Source: Paragonimus skrjabini miyazakii
Taxonomy: Eukaryota > Platyhelminthes > Trematoda > Plagiorchiida > Troglotrematidae
Reading direction: 5' to 3'
Length of the DNA stretch: 64,000 nt
Assembly (NCBI GenBank): GCA_014338405.1
Contig: JTDE01000219.1
Coordinates: forward strand, 7,256 to 71,255
Numbering within the stretch: position 1 is the stretch's first letter; every line of letters begins with the position of its first letter. The position numbers and the translations under genes were made by a program. Below the pieces are notes generated by a model. The model had not been told where the DNA came from, did no database searches, and was given only the letters and a program-made list of their open reading frames with translations. Shown one piece after another: positions 12,501-23,682 of this stretch.

Positions 12501-12547
12501 TCAACCAGATAATATATTTGTAGACACAAGTGGTACGTGGAGCTCAC
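9530..12547 (-). other. Intron of EndoU gene A (between exons 4 and 5), with a TA microsatellite
   Basis: Bounded by GTGAGC (minus) at 12547 and TTTTTAG at 9530. It contains a (TA)n run at about 11664-11683. Open frames inside, such as 10277-10531 plus and 11011-11290 minus, are unrecognised and overlap one another. No transposon ends were seen. Confidence 0.7.
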
Positions 12548-12686
12548 CTTTGGAAAGTGTCCTCTGTAATCCAGCGCTTTCATGGCTTCTAATTGTGCGA
12601 ACTGTATCCAGTTATGAAACCCAGAAACTTCTGTGCCTTTCCTCTCTCCGACGAACACATGTTCAAATGCTGACGAATCACCTGGC
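12548..12686 (-). CDS. EndoU gene A, catalytic-histidine exon
   Basis: Exon of 139 nt on the minus strand between CACCCAG (acceptor) and GTGAGC (donor). It starts with one base that completes the split arginine codon of the preceding exon, then encodes 46 residues in phase. It carries [14 protein letters not shown] and GFHNWIQF, the diagnostic XendoU blocks. The Glu-His of FEH, the Glu of VGE and the His of GFHNW correspond to Glu161, His162, Glu167 and His178, shown to be essential in Xenopus XendoU; all are intact. The exon ends LDYRGHFPK, the family's 'VDYRG' block. The plus-strand frame across this interval (12424-12825) is a shadow. Functional catalysis is inferred from these residues. 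Confidence 0.95.
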
Positions 12687-13079
12687 CTGGGTGAATGAGG
12701 TTACGAGCAGAGTGGCACTGAGGAGGTTACCGAATTCGTTTCAATTAAACGACCTAATCTACATGGACTTTCAACTCAAACCGAGTCAGCTGTGCTGGAC
12801 AGTTATAGATGGCATGACCTTCTAAACCAGTAACACTGATTCAATTAAATCTTACCAATCCTTGATTAGATTAAACAAATTTATGGAAATTTCTATACGT
12901 TAACATTCTTGACATTTCCGCCACGCATTAGCAACGAAATAATTTTATAGAACTGATTAGTTATCTACAGAGTGTGTGTAACTATATGACAAAAGTGTGC
13001 CCAAGTGGCTGTTCTAAATGAATGTTTTTTGTTGTTACGTAACGCTCTTCTCTCGTTGTTGACTGGAACTAATTAGCGC

Positions 13080-13400
13080 CCCACTATGCGCTTTGGTTAC
13101 TTATGCCTGGAACGGCGAGTAGGTGCTTGAAGGTTTCTCATTTTGCATGGCTTCACAACACGCGCTGTCTTGTCTCAGCGAGGGCAACCTGGTGTAGCGG
13201 TGATTGGACCGAGAAAGCTGGAGCCACGTGACCTAGCACTTGGTCGCCACCGCTTGGTATCAGCTTGCAGTGTTTGGGCATGTCATCATCTCGTACACAA
13301 GCTCGGACTAGATGCAACAAAATCGAGACGCATAATTGCTTTTGTGAAGCTCGTCCATTACACTCTAAGCAGCACAAGGGACATAGGTGTTTGACCAAAG
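13080..13400. other. GC-rich patch, unrecognised, possibly repeat-derived
   Basis: This stretch is visibly richer in G and C than its flanks and open on both strands (13143-13394 plus, 13153-13398 minus). Neither translation resembles a family I know. Its position just before a SINE pair suggests an older repeat. Confidence 0.25.
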
Positions 13401-13445
13401 TTTACCTGTTCAACTCACTTTGAAGAAAATTAGAGTACCAGCGAG

Positions 13446-13621
13446 ATTTAGAAGAGACCCAATTGTGAAAAATCTGGGCGTTGGTTGGATTTGAACCAGC
13501 GACGGAAACAACATGTCCAAACGTGACAAATGCTCTACCAGCTGAGATACGAAGCCACGCCAGAGGCTCAGAAATTTCAAATTTGAACCTAGTTACCTTG
13601 GTGATTGGGTCTCTTCTAAAT
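13446..13621 (-). mobile_element. tRNA-derived SINE, family B copy 1, with 18-bp terminal inverted repeats
   Basis: On the minus strand a tRNA-like head contains TATCTCAGCTGGTAGAGC (A-box region, 13550-13533) and GGTTCAAATCC (B box, 13498-13488), spaced as in a pol III promoter. The unit is enclosed by an exact 18-bp inverted repeat: ATTTAGAAGAGACCCAAT at 13446-13463 and its complement at 13604-13621. I saw no target duplication outside it. The terminal inverted repeats are unusual for a SINE. Confidence 0.7.
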
Positions 13622-13749
13622 TACCAAATCTGCCAAATTACTTATCAGTAATTCAATGTCAAGACTCATCGGTGACGTTGGTGGATTCTTGCGTAAACTA
13701 AACAAAAACTCTTGCTTGGGCAGTCAGTCGGTGGATCATTTGGTGGGGT

Positions 13750-13926
13750 CCATATGACTCAGTTAGTTGGGTAGGCAACTAGGTCCAAAAGTATAATTTC
13801 TGAGCTTCCGGCATGGCTTCCTAGCTCAGCTGCTAGAGCATTTGTCGCGTTTGCACATGTTGTTTCTGTCGCTGGTTCGAATCCGGCCGAAGTCCACATT
13901 TTTCACAATCGGGTATCCCCTAAATT
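13750..13926 (+). mobile_element. tRNA-derived SINE, family B copy 2
   Basis: Inverted relative to copy 1. A box TAGCTCAGCTG at 13822-13832 and B box GGTTCGAATCC at 13874-13884. Similarity to copy 1 extends from the AACTAGGT piece near 13780 to the degraded end CACAATCGGGTATCCCCTAAAT near 13905-13926. It is not a tRNA gene: the anticodon arm and acceptor stem do not close, and the similarity extends beyond the tRNA-like part. Confidence 0.7.
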
Positions 13927-16504
13927 AGGAAATCAACCGAACGACTTTGGAACGAGATGTCAGTGACCAGCAAACAATGCCGCGGGTTTAATTTGAGTCA
14001 CGCCTTTATATTAACAGCTCAAATTACGGTTAATAATGAGTGAAACTAAGAGAGTTACGTTTAAGTGCTCGGTTATCTACGACCTTGCGCACTTAGATGT
14101 TAATTTAGGTCTAACTAAAAGCTGAATTTACCGCGGACATGAGGTCTAAAACGAATGGAGAGCGGATTAGTTTGAACAGATCCTATTCTCAGCAAAAATT
14201 AGAGAGTAGTATCGCGCGGTCAAAGATGATGGGCAATTAACTATTACAGCATAATTCTGTATTTCGTTAATAGTTGTTAGAATCGTAACTTGTTGTTTGT
14301 CAGTGGCTCTAGTGATCATTTTGAATCGAAATCCTTGCGTTAAAAAGGTTGACAAATCAAAGCTTGAGGTGATTCCATTTTATAAGAAAAACAACTTTGA
14401 GGTTGTTTTTAATGGCATACACAAAGTGTACCATGCACAATGTGTCCTCGTACAATAACTATTGGCACTTTAGAAGTACACGCTCCAACGAATCTTTAAT
14501 ATACACTTTGATGGAGCATCAGTGTATAACGACCGTCCTAAACGAACTCTGGGAATAACAATGCTGGCCAATCTGATTTCACATTAAGGTTCATGAATTA
14601 TCAACAAGTGTAAAAAAAGTACCAGGTGCTCAAGTGCTCAAAACCGGGTTATGCTATTTGTTCAGGTGAATATTTTGTGGATTCCACTGTCTTCCGTCTG
14701 TAAAAATAATACATATCACACGTGTTTAACCTTGCGAAACTTCAGTCCAAATGCGAGTACGTTGCAATAGGTAAACAGTAAGTCATGTTGCTCGATCTAC
14801 CACCCGTTCACAGTGAACTAAGTGGGCTGATATTAAACCGGTAGGTAACGTTATTACTGCTGTGATTTTCTAGACATAAGTCACAGAAGTGAACTATACG
14901 GCGTTTTTGGTCTGCTAGTTTTAGCAGTATGTTCCTAATACTTTTCAACAGTACCATTGTGATGAGTTTTTATGTTGGATCCCACACATATTGATGTTTG
15001 TCACACAATATCTTTTTGATATCTCTCAGAATAGCTTACAATTTACCACCCATACCGTCGTTATTAATGTGCACAGCAACTGATTTGGTAGACTGGCATA
15101 CGCTTCACTAGAAGAAAATTTTTATACCGTTTGTGTTTGAGTCTTTGTTTTTTGTAACCACGGTTAAACAGTCGTGTTAAACTTACACCGCGTACTAAGC
15201 CTAAATATGCATGCATTGTCATGCTGGCTGGGGGAATACTTTCGGCACAGCTCGTCGTCTACAAAGACGCAGATACACTGTTGTAAGTTTGTTTTGGTAA
15301 ATGGTACATATTCGTCCAAGATACTTTTGTCATGTGAACTAAAGAACGAAACACGAATGTATTCAAATGACTACTTGATTATTTTAGAAGTTGAAAGTGA
15401 TAAAACAGATAAACGGAACAAAAAACTCGTGAATACTAGCAGTCCGTAGTGGTAGAACGTTGAATAGACAGTCGTCAGGTTAACCATAGCATCAGACCCA
15501 GTTGTTTTTGTGGAATGCACTGGCTGAGTTAATGTATCCACTCATGATGGCCTCAGAAAACTACATCTGCTTTTCCGGTTGCCTGAAAACTCGTATATTT
15601 GACGTTCTGAATTCTGATTCCTTTCTTCTAATTTAGAACTAAAGTCACATTATTAGTGACACGTGTTATCGTCCATTAGCAACTATAGAGAGACCACGCA
15701 TTAATGGATAAAGACGCATCCTGATAGGTACAGCTAGATGTCGGTTTATACTTCCTGTCGCTGCAGACCAACGGTACGTTTAACTTCGAACTCACTGGGT
15801 TCCATTCTGTGGTCATTACTTTAGTGGTTTAAACGGAACGAGTTCTCACCTGTATTCAATATGCGTAAATGTACCATAATAATATCATGAGGTGTGCCAT
15901 TCTGTATTGCAATATTCAAACGAGTAAACATGTAGTTAACTTAAATAAATTCAGAATGCTAATTTGTCTCACAAGAAACTCGACCCGTTTTAAAGCTTAG
16001 TGTCTATATGCGACGATCGATCTGATTCTGGGACCACTTGCGTCTTTGCATTGTCTTAGCTTATGGCGTTATTTTTTCAAGCAGCTAAATGAAAACATGA
16101 GGCAGAATGTTTGATTTAAGTAGCCCAATTATCTAAGCATGATTGAACTGATAACAAAACGGGACATAGCAACGGAATGAAGGAATATGACATTTTGATT
16201 CAACTTCAAAACTTTCACAGAACACATGTCGTTCATTTCTTTTCAAATGTACGACACACACAACTTTATCGTAACTCTCCATAACTTGTTGCAAGAAAGC
16301 ATATGCCAACTGCTCCTTTCACTGGAAGCTTCATTCGTTATAATATAATTTTCATCAGCTTATGTTGCCCTAATTATTTGCGAAGTAAAGTTGAAAACCG
16401 CAATCCTTCTATTTTTGCACATCACTCACACGGTCGCAGCATTCTCGTTCAAGTAGACTTTCCAACCACCTCATCCGGAAAGAACTTTTGCTATTGTTGG
16501 ACTT

Positions 16505-16790
16505 CGTTACTAGTACGTATCCTTGTCACCGCCGGAACTAGAATTTCGATCACACTTTTGTGGGATGACCAGGTTAAATAGTGAGCTACTGGCCACATAT
16601 TAGGCACGAATGAATTATCATATCACAACTCTCAACAACGTTCGCTTGTGAGTAGTGATCAGGTTGCCCGATCATCTTGATGGGAGACACTGTTACGGTC
16701 TGTTAACTCTTATCAACAACTTTGCTATTAGGAGTTCTGGGTTAGGTAGAAACTCTCAGTCTCACTAAACTTGATATGCAAGGTCATAAG
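16505..16790 (-). mobile_element. tRNA-derived SINE, family A, partial copy
   Basis: Matches 52084-52345 in the same orientation: CACCGCCGG followed by a damaged B-box region, then ATTAGGCACGAATGAATTATCATAT, then the GCTTGTGAGTAGTGATCAGGTTGCCCGATC stretch and TCTGTTAACTC. The A-box part is eroded. Confidence 0.65.
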
Positions 16791-18609
16791 AATTTGTTGA
16801 TAACCCTCTTACATTCATCTGTAAATGTTTGTCAGATTTGGACACAAATCCTTCAGATAATTCAGTTTGTCAGACCAACTGACAGCTTTCTCTTAGACAT
16901 CGGTTACGTTAGAGAAAACCCGTATATGAAACACTGATACATTGCTTTGAAAAGCTGTGATGTACTATGGAAATAAACTTTGGAATCTCATATGTAATAT
17001 ACATTTCAAATGATTTTGATAGTTGGTATTGTGCTGTGGATCGATAAGACAAGCCATGGACAGAATAGCGTTTGATTTAAGCATTAATACTATCATTTGT
17101 ACTACGATATCATGTTTGTTAGGGGTTGCCGGACCGTATTTGTGTTTATTTCGTTTCGAATTACTAGGAACAGTTGCTTTGTTAGCTGGCAATTGCCAAT
17201 GCAGTTATTCTGTCCAAAACATGCTATACACAACTAAAAATACACTTGAGTGAAACCATGTTTCTAAATCCCTAATTATTGCTTCACAAATATTTCGGTT
17301 TCAAACTTATCATAGTAAGTAAATGCCCGAGAAATTGACACGATTGGTTGTAGCCAAAAAACACTTATTTTGCCATATACTGCCTATAATCTGTGTGCTG
17401 TAAATTGAAAGTTCATACAAAATTCAAACTAATCGTTATTGAGTTCTCCACAGTGATTTGATATTCCTCGGCAAAATGTATCCATACAAACACAATAGTT
17501 ATATTTTTTCTGCTGTTCTTAATCGTTTATGATCAAATGCATCACAAGAAAAGGCAACAACATACGAACTGCGGTTGTGCAAATTCCTTAGATGGTTGAC
17601 AGAAGTGTATACGCCAGGCACAACAGGTTCGCGGTTCCGTACAGGACGTGAACACAAACAAATGTCAATATGTTTTTATGTTCAACAATCCTGTCTGATC
17701 ATGTGCAGTGATGCCGAGAGTTGATTGGACGTTAAGACATCTAAAGCAGCCAGGTTGTGTAAAAGGCAAGATCAGGTTAAAGGTTGGTGAATGAATCTTT
17801 GTTTGTAAGATGGCAATGAGCTCAGTGTGATAAGAACTGCAGTTAAAACCACTTTTTTAAGATCTTTTGCTTTTTAGCTAAGCTATTCAACAAACTTGAG
17901 CAGAATTAACATGTTTTTGTCCTCTGCTCTACCGTTCTGATTAACTGTATGCAGAACTTGAAATAAAAAACTGTTGTTAATAGAATAAGTAAGCGTTACT
18001 GAAAAAAGTTGCATTTATAGCACCTATCTGTAGAAGTCTGGAATGACGACGATATAATACATACTGCTCGTTCTTAAGAATCACGAATTTGGACACTTTG
18101 TTACAACCATCGGAAGGTATGCGAGAGGAACCTGTACAATTCAATGGATCTTATAACTGAGCGCGTTCTGCTCTGCAACAATCTGTTTGCACGTACTTGG
18201 GACAGCTTCTGTTATTATAGGTAAACAATCTTGGAGACTAGAAGGTCAAAGACTCGTCCGAAATTTATCACAGGAATCTATCGCATCAGAAATCCAGTCG
18301 AAGTAACAAACTGTTTCACGGAGGCTTTGCATAGCCGTTCTTCTGGATCACAAACACACATTCACAAAGACAACAAGAGAAATGGTGGTATCCAACGGGA
18401 TGAGAAAATGGCTAAAACAGTGGCTGAAGGCTGAACGACAATCAACGGACTGAAGTTTACGGAATAAACGTGTAGGCTGAAAAAAAGCACAAAGTACTAC
18501 TCAAATAGATAACGTCCCGGGCGCATGTTTAGCGGATTCACATAAAAATGCTTGAAAGCATAACGAACCATCTGGAACTCAGCAAATTACATTTTACAAA
18601 GTTACTTAC

Positions 18610-18835
18610 CGTTTTCTTCTATAGGTTTTAAACCAAAGCGTGTGAAGCAGTCGTCTGAATTCTTCTGGACTCTCGAGTGGTAAACCTTTACGTTGTAAAA
18701 ACTTCCACGTCTCTTGCATCACTGGAGTTTCCATAAGTCTATCCAAAAATTGTTCTATTTCTTGCATTTCTTCAAAAGTAACCACTTCTCTGATTCCAGT
18801 ACGGCTATGATAATTGTCCAGCAGATTTATAAAAG
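18610..18835 (-). CDS. EndoU gene A, N-proximal domain exon
   Basis: Exon of 226 nt on the minus strand between AAATACAG (acceptor) and GTAAGTAAC (donor). It starts with two bases completing a split codon, then reads FINLLDNYHSRTGIREVVT, EIEQFLDRLMETPVMQETW and LLHTLWFKTYRRK, ending with two bases that combine with the next exon to give arginine. FINLLDNY, 'F(L)xxLMxTPVM' and 'LWFxxYxR' are the ordered hallmarks of the N-terminal lobe of XendoU domains. Splicing to the exon at 12686 yields ...[17 protein letters not shown], a continuous family-like sequence. No stop or frameshift is seen. It is the clearest evidence that gene A is an intact spliced gene and not a processed copy. Confidence 0.94.
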
Positions 18836-18983
18836 CTGTATTTGGTTTTTATAAAAATATGAGGGAAAATGATAACTGGTAAATAACTGGGAATTCAAAT
18901 CACGGAACTTGAGCACTATTCAGATTATATCGCACCCTTCATTCTCAGCCAAACAGCCCTCAAATCTGTTTAGGATAAAACCA

Positions 18984-19245
18984 CTAGATTCGAGTTTCGA
19001 ACGTGCTGCGGCTCACCATTGGCACATATCCTTTCCATAATCGCAACTGTAACTCTGGTCAATGGTCTCATGATTCAACCGAGTTGACAGATATGACGGT
19101 GATGAATAGTAGGAGAGTTTGGTTTCCATATATTGGTTGATTATTAACCACAATTGATCGCAGCTGTCGCATTCCCATGGACTTTCCAGTGGCAAGGATA
19201 TGCACTAATGACGAGCTCCAATGAGAGCGAAACTCGAGTCTAGAT
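18984..19245. repeat. SINE family A foldback remnant
   Basis: CTAGATTCGAGTTTCG at 18986-19001 is nearly the reverse complement of CGAAACTCGAGTCTAG at 19229-19244. Between them, 19138-19190 carries the family A body in reverse (CACAATTGATCGCAGCTGTCGCATTCCCATGGACTTTCCAG) and 19190-19245 carries another part in forward orientation. The two halves belong to the SINE found at 48-52 kb. Confidence 0.6.
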
Positions 19246-19639
19246 ATACCATTGATTGCATCTCAGGCATGACGTAATTATTGTAACTGAACTCGTAGCT
19301 TGTGAATAAAGATCAGGTTTACTGATCGCCTTCTGAAAGTACACATTGTTTTACGAAAACATACAACAGATTTACTAAGTATGAAAAGAAGACATATGTA
19401 GCGATTTGTTAACATTTCGTCTATTCTTGTCAGTCGCAAACTTAAAACATGTCGCTTTTATACGACTGACAAATAGGGAATGACAATGTATGGACACGTA
19501 TACATTCACACCAAGTATTACGTCAACGGCGTCGTGACAACCTGATGGGTTGCTTTAATCAGTTTTATGCATATAGCGCCGCCTGGTGAGATCTGATCAA
19601 TATAGATTCGCCAAAGTCCAGTAACTTCGAGTTGTGATT

Positions 19640-19657
19640 CATCATCATCATCATCAT
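19640..19657. repeat. (ATC)n microsatellite, 3' tail of the RTE-like LINE
   Basis: Six ATC/CAT units, lying about 120 bp beyond the end of the LINE reading frame in its sense direction. RTE-clade elements typically end in short tandem repeats rather than poly(A), so this is likely the element's 3' terminus. Confidence 0.6.
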
Positions 19658-20160
19658 AACAGCCATGAGCCTGACCAAAAGGTACTGTGGCTCGGGCCGC
19701 CGCTCACCTCAACAGTGACGTGGAATATCCTAGAAGAAAACGTTACTAAGAAGGGTGAAAATTATTGAGAAAAGACTAAGAGGAAGAAGCGGAAATGGAA
19801 TGGATACAGGTACGCCATTGACTGCGACACATCGCCATCTCGGATAGCGTCTCTAACCAGCGGTTTGAGTGATCACGAGGACCCCATCCAGGCAGGCGAC
19901 ACCTACCCACGTTGCTCAATGGAGCAGTCAAGGTCTTCATATTTCGTGACCACGTTGTTGCTTGACCACCACGTGGTTTGACCCAACTGTTGGTGGCCTC
20001 AGCATATAATGCCCGGTACGGTAAACGATCAGATGACATACGGAGTACGTGACCTAACCATCGCAAGCTGTGTACCGTAATTAGTTGACCAATTGATCGC
20101 GCATCCCGGGCGTTCCGGAATACGCGCCGGCGAAGTTGTGATTCCGTGACAATATCTTAA
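19658..20160 (-). mobile_element. 3' end of an RTE-like LINE (reverse transcriptase C-terminus)
   Basis: On the minus strand a single frame is open from about 20155 to 19776. It reads TESQLRRRVFRNARDARSIG, HSLRWLGHVLRM, then RGGQATTWSRNMK, LPGWGPRD and WLETLSEMAMCRSQWRTCI. This ordered set ('RWLGHVLRM... RGGQ..TW... GWGPRD... WL..L..MA..R..WR') is the well-known C-terminal region of LINEs abundant in flatworms. The piece is 5'-truncated, as usual for LINE insertions, and its last ~380 bp show no stop, suggesting a fairly young copy. It lies inside an intron of EndoU gene A in the same transcriptional direction. Confidence 0.88.
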
Positions 20161-20478
20161 ATGACGTAAATGGGTCAACCTGGTGACACGTTATCGTGAA
20201 GCGTCTAGTAATTGATGATTCGGGGTTTCGAGAAACTTGTCTTTATCGAAACTATTACGAACAAAACTCACCAGCTGGCGTTATGTGCACAAAAGTGGTT
20301 GAAACAACCTATCGGGTTGTCCTAGTGTTGATAACATAAAAAGTAGAGTTATTTTATGCATATCTATACTCTGTCTTTCCCTATTTGTCTGTTACATACA
20401 ACCTGTATGTTTTACATGTGCGACTGCTGAGAGTAAACGAAATGTGAACATATTGCAACATGTCTTCTTTCTGCACTG

Positions 20479-20727
20479 ATGAAGCTATTAAAGGGAACCT
20501 ATTATTTCAAACGTGATCGTGATCGTACCCAAGGCATGCATCTCTACCAAACTCCAACACAAGAGAAAGTTGAATTCATTGATAATATTTTGAAACATAC
20601 TGACTTAGAAGCTACTGATGACAGTGCCGTATGTTTAACCAGATGTACTAAAACTGTTCCGTTCAGTCAGTTGATACATAACCAACGTGATATTCTTCAA
20701 CTAACTATACAAACGAATCATGCTTAA
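20479..20727 (+). other. Unrecognised open frame, possible exon
   Basis: An 82-codon plus-strand frame with balanced amino-acid composition (KRDRDRTQGMHLYQ, EKVEFIDNILKHTDLEATDD), ending in TAA. A pyrimidine-rich stretch (TCTTCTTTCTGCACTGATGAAG) near its start could serve as a splice acceptor. I do not recognise the product. Frames of this length also arise by chance in this window. Confidence 0.22.
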
Positions 20728-22339
20728 TCGATCCGATGCAATGGGCTTTGTCTACAAAATAGATAATATATTGGTCGGCAAGCACAGCTTTTACTAGAGA
20801 CAAGCTTTATAATGCAAAGCACCAGCAGCAGAAAAAATGGTCATTGAAAATCTTCAGGTTAAACTGTGCTGATACCTACGTTTGAGCTTACCTGTTCAAC
20901 CGAGTTGATAAACCACATATGTGTATGCAATATTCACAATAAACCTGGGATGGTTTCATTTGAGATAACTTTCCCAACTCAACCAACTACTTATTGGTCA
21001 AGTGGTTTGCCATACAGCTTGATTTAATCAGATCCACAGAAGAAAACCATGGCTTTTGGAGTGATACAACTAAAGAATCACACGAAAACAATCGGCAAGT
21101 TTACCATAATCTTGTCCCTTGCCAACACTCGTATCAAACAGACGATAAACTTTTTATACGGCTGTATCAAGCATGTGAGCTTGTTAGCAAAAGTAACTGC
21201 GTAATTTGTAATGCACTGTACAGATAAAGTTCATTTTTAGTTTGACAAGTGGATCCGAAATTCGAGAGACCGCCTAGCCAATGAACTTCTCCTGAATCTT
21301 TTTCTAGTTCGTATATTCACGAACTATCTAGAAGCAGATTAAACAAGTACAATCAATAATGAATTTATACAACACAGACTCTACGTACATGGTGCATTTC
21401 GAATTATCCCTAATAGTTGTACTTTATACAACTTTGAAGTCAGATTTATCAAGAACCGCCATTTACTTCAGTTCATTCTACAACTGATAACTTGTTAAGA
21501 ACAGACCTTCGGATTACAGTGTTTCACAACAAGGCGACATAGTTCAACAAAATGTGTACAGAGAATATATTTCGTGTAAATATAGCATTCATATGGATAT
21601 TTTCGTTTGATAAACCTCAATGTGACACTTAACAAAATTTAATATAGGTCTGCCTCACTATCGCATTACATGAAATGACAAAGATTTTTCCTGGAAGGTT
21701 TTCTAATCAGTGGTCATGTGATGCACATTACCCAGAAAACAAATCATTGAGATAAAAAAAGCCTGAAATTCTAAAGCAAAGCAAATTTTGATTGACAAAT
21801 TTTATTCGCATGATTCAAATAAGTAATTTCGGACGGAATCCCAATGCAATGGAATTCCAATTGATGAAGCCATCAGGTGAATACCGACTTCTGTCAGTGT
21901 AACATATGTACGCATCTTGTCTTTCTAGAGTTCAACCATCAATCTGCGTGATCGATTTCAGTGTGTGCAGTATTGAGTGCTTCAGTGCTTCAGGATCATG
22001 GCTGTTATCCAACTGTGTTATATATGTAACGAGAACATCTGGGTGAACAGAAAGTTACGCCAAGTCAAGATAAAAATATGCTTTAGACAAATCTGGAAGC
22101 ACATTTTCGGTGACAACATTCGAGGGTTTTCGAAACTCAAACAGGCAACCTAAATCCATCTGCTATGATTCAGAATGAGTTGACATTTCATATAACTAAG
22201 GTTTCTCAAGAGATGGACTGATCAGGAAAATGAGAAGTGTTTCCACTTGTGTTAAAAGATCAACAGATTAGCGAAGATCCAATGGACGAGGTTTTAGATA
22301 CACGTGTATGCACAAAGTGAATGAGCTGAAGCTTATCAG

Positions 22340-22389
<50 letters not shown>

Positions 22390-22392
22390 GTT
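22340..22392. repeat. Compound trinucleotide microsatellite (TTG)n(TGG)n
   Basis: About a dozen uninterrupted TTG units pass directly into about five or six TGG units. It lies in an intron of gene A, about 300 bp from the solo LTR at 22693. Confidence 0.95.
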
Positions 22393-22692
22393 GACACAAC
22401 ACCTAATGCGCTTACCTGTAATTTGTACACATTAAACAGTTGCTTTTTAGACAGAAAGGATTGAGCAGTGGTTCAGATTGGTTACAGATTGGTTACAGCA
22501 ACATTCTCGGTCAAATGCAATGATTATCATTTTTAAACAGTTCGTTTTACGTGGTTGAAATTAAATTAGCTGAGAACACTTCGGCATCTTTGTCCACACT
22601 GTACCTGCTGGGTGAATAAACATCCTGATGTTAGTTCTGTTGAACCTGAGTGCGTGTCGCAGTACAGTAGAAAACCACCCCTCACGTACCGG

Positions 22693-22997
22693 TGTTGTAC
22701 AACAGGCGGTTTCGTTTGTGAGTTGCATACTACTCACAAGCGACATTAAGGATCCAAAGGGTGAGCCTCAACGCCAGGAAGAAGACGGAGCAGAAGCGAC
22801 TTTCACAATAGTGTGTACACATTATGGGGGAAGTGACACCAGTGTGAATGACAACGTACTACTATCCAATGTGTGTTAATGCACGTCAGCCGTGTAGATG
22901 AATGTACGTGTTCGTGATCCCCAAGTTCAACATAACCTGTACGCGAGTTCATGCAATAAGCGACTTGGATGGTTGAGCGTCTTTTGTGATAACAACA
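22693..22997 (+). repeat. Solo LTR, family LTR-1 copy 2, with 4-bp target duplication
   Basis: A 305-bp block beginning TGTTGT and ending ACAACA, flanked on both sides by CCGG (22689-22692 and 22998-23001). It is the reverse complement of the LTR family at 2250-2571 and 52992-53285: matching pieces include CTACTCACAAGCGAC, GAATGACAACGTACT and GAGCGTCTTTTGTG. No PPT, primer-binding site or pol sequence adjoins it, so it is a solo LTR left by recombination between the LTRs of a full element. The 4-bp duplication is exact. Confidence 0.88.
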
Positions 22998-23433
22998 CCG
23001 GGAGAAACATCCCAAACTTGCTGTCACTAAGCTTTGAGTGTGTTTGCAATCCAAGGTTTCGTCTTCCCAACGATAAATATGTCGGTAACATTTCAGATAG
23101 ATTCTGCTAACACGAGTTTTAATCTGAATTCCTCATAACGCTATATTTCTCTTACTGTTGACACCAGTTAAAGTGTCAGGGAATCAATTGCGACTACAAT
23201 TATGACTGCTATACTTACAGTCGTACCCCAAAAAATACATTACACTCAAATATAGTATAAATTTTGGAAAAATTAAGGAATTTTTCCAGCTCACTTACGA
23301 CAACAGAGAAAGGTAGTTATTTGAAGTACAGAACAGACCGGCGTTCTGATTAGACCATTGTACCTTATTTTGTCATTCTTGTTACACACCATACATACGA
23401 TTTAATTTTGAGTAGGTAGACCAATGAAACAGG

Positions 23434-23682
23434 TGGTTTCCATCCAACAATAAACATGGTGAAAGACCGAACGAAATCTATGCATTTATAAACAAACCCG
23501 GTATTGTTTTGACTGTTTTCAAAAGTAGTGCTTTGTTGAACCGTTTGAACAGTGGACTTGGAGCATCATCTGTCCCACCTGAGGTACCGTGCAATGCATC
23601 TAAACACGACGAAAATCCGAGCAACGATAATAGGCCAAGCACTAACTTTGAAAGTCCAGTTCATAAGTTACCGTCGGGTTAA
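23434..23682 (+). other. Unrecognised ATG-less open frame, possible terminal exon
   Basis: After CCAATGAAACAG, a plausible acceptor, a plus-strand frame without an ATG-type start runs about 80 codons to TAA, including FINKPGIVLTVFKSS and a polar, Asn/Ser/Pro-rich tail. No family is recognised. Length alone is not significant. Confidence 0.2.

Larger units (their letters stand above)
12687..18609 (-). other. Intron of EndoU gene A (between exons 3 and 4)
   Basis: A 5.9-kb interval bounded by GTAAGT (minus) at 18609 and CACCCAG at 12687. It holds two inverted copies of a tRNA-type SINE (13.45-13.93 kb), a fragment of another SINE (16.5-16.8 kb) and a relatively GC-rich patch at 13080-13400. 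No coding exon was recognised in it. Confidence 0.7.

Noticed and set aside
12424..12825. 133-codon plus-strand open frame
   Set aside because: It lies across the minus-strand EndoU exon at 12548-12686, is its shadow, and has no domain.
13822..13884. tRNA gene call from A and B boxes
   Set aside because: Both pol III boxes are present, but the acceptor and anticodon stems do not close, and similarity with another copy continues well past the tRNA-like part, so it is a SINE head.
23230..23310. Minus-strand SELEKFLNFSK as EndoU exon 2 of gene A
   Set aside because: It lacks the conserved LW and DYxLxxQ parts and does not end at a suitable donor.
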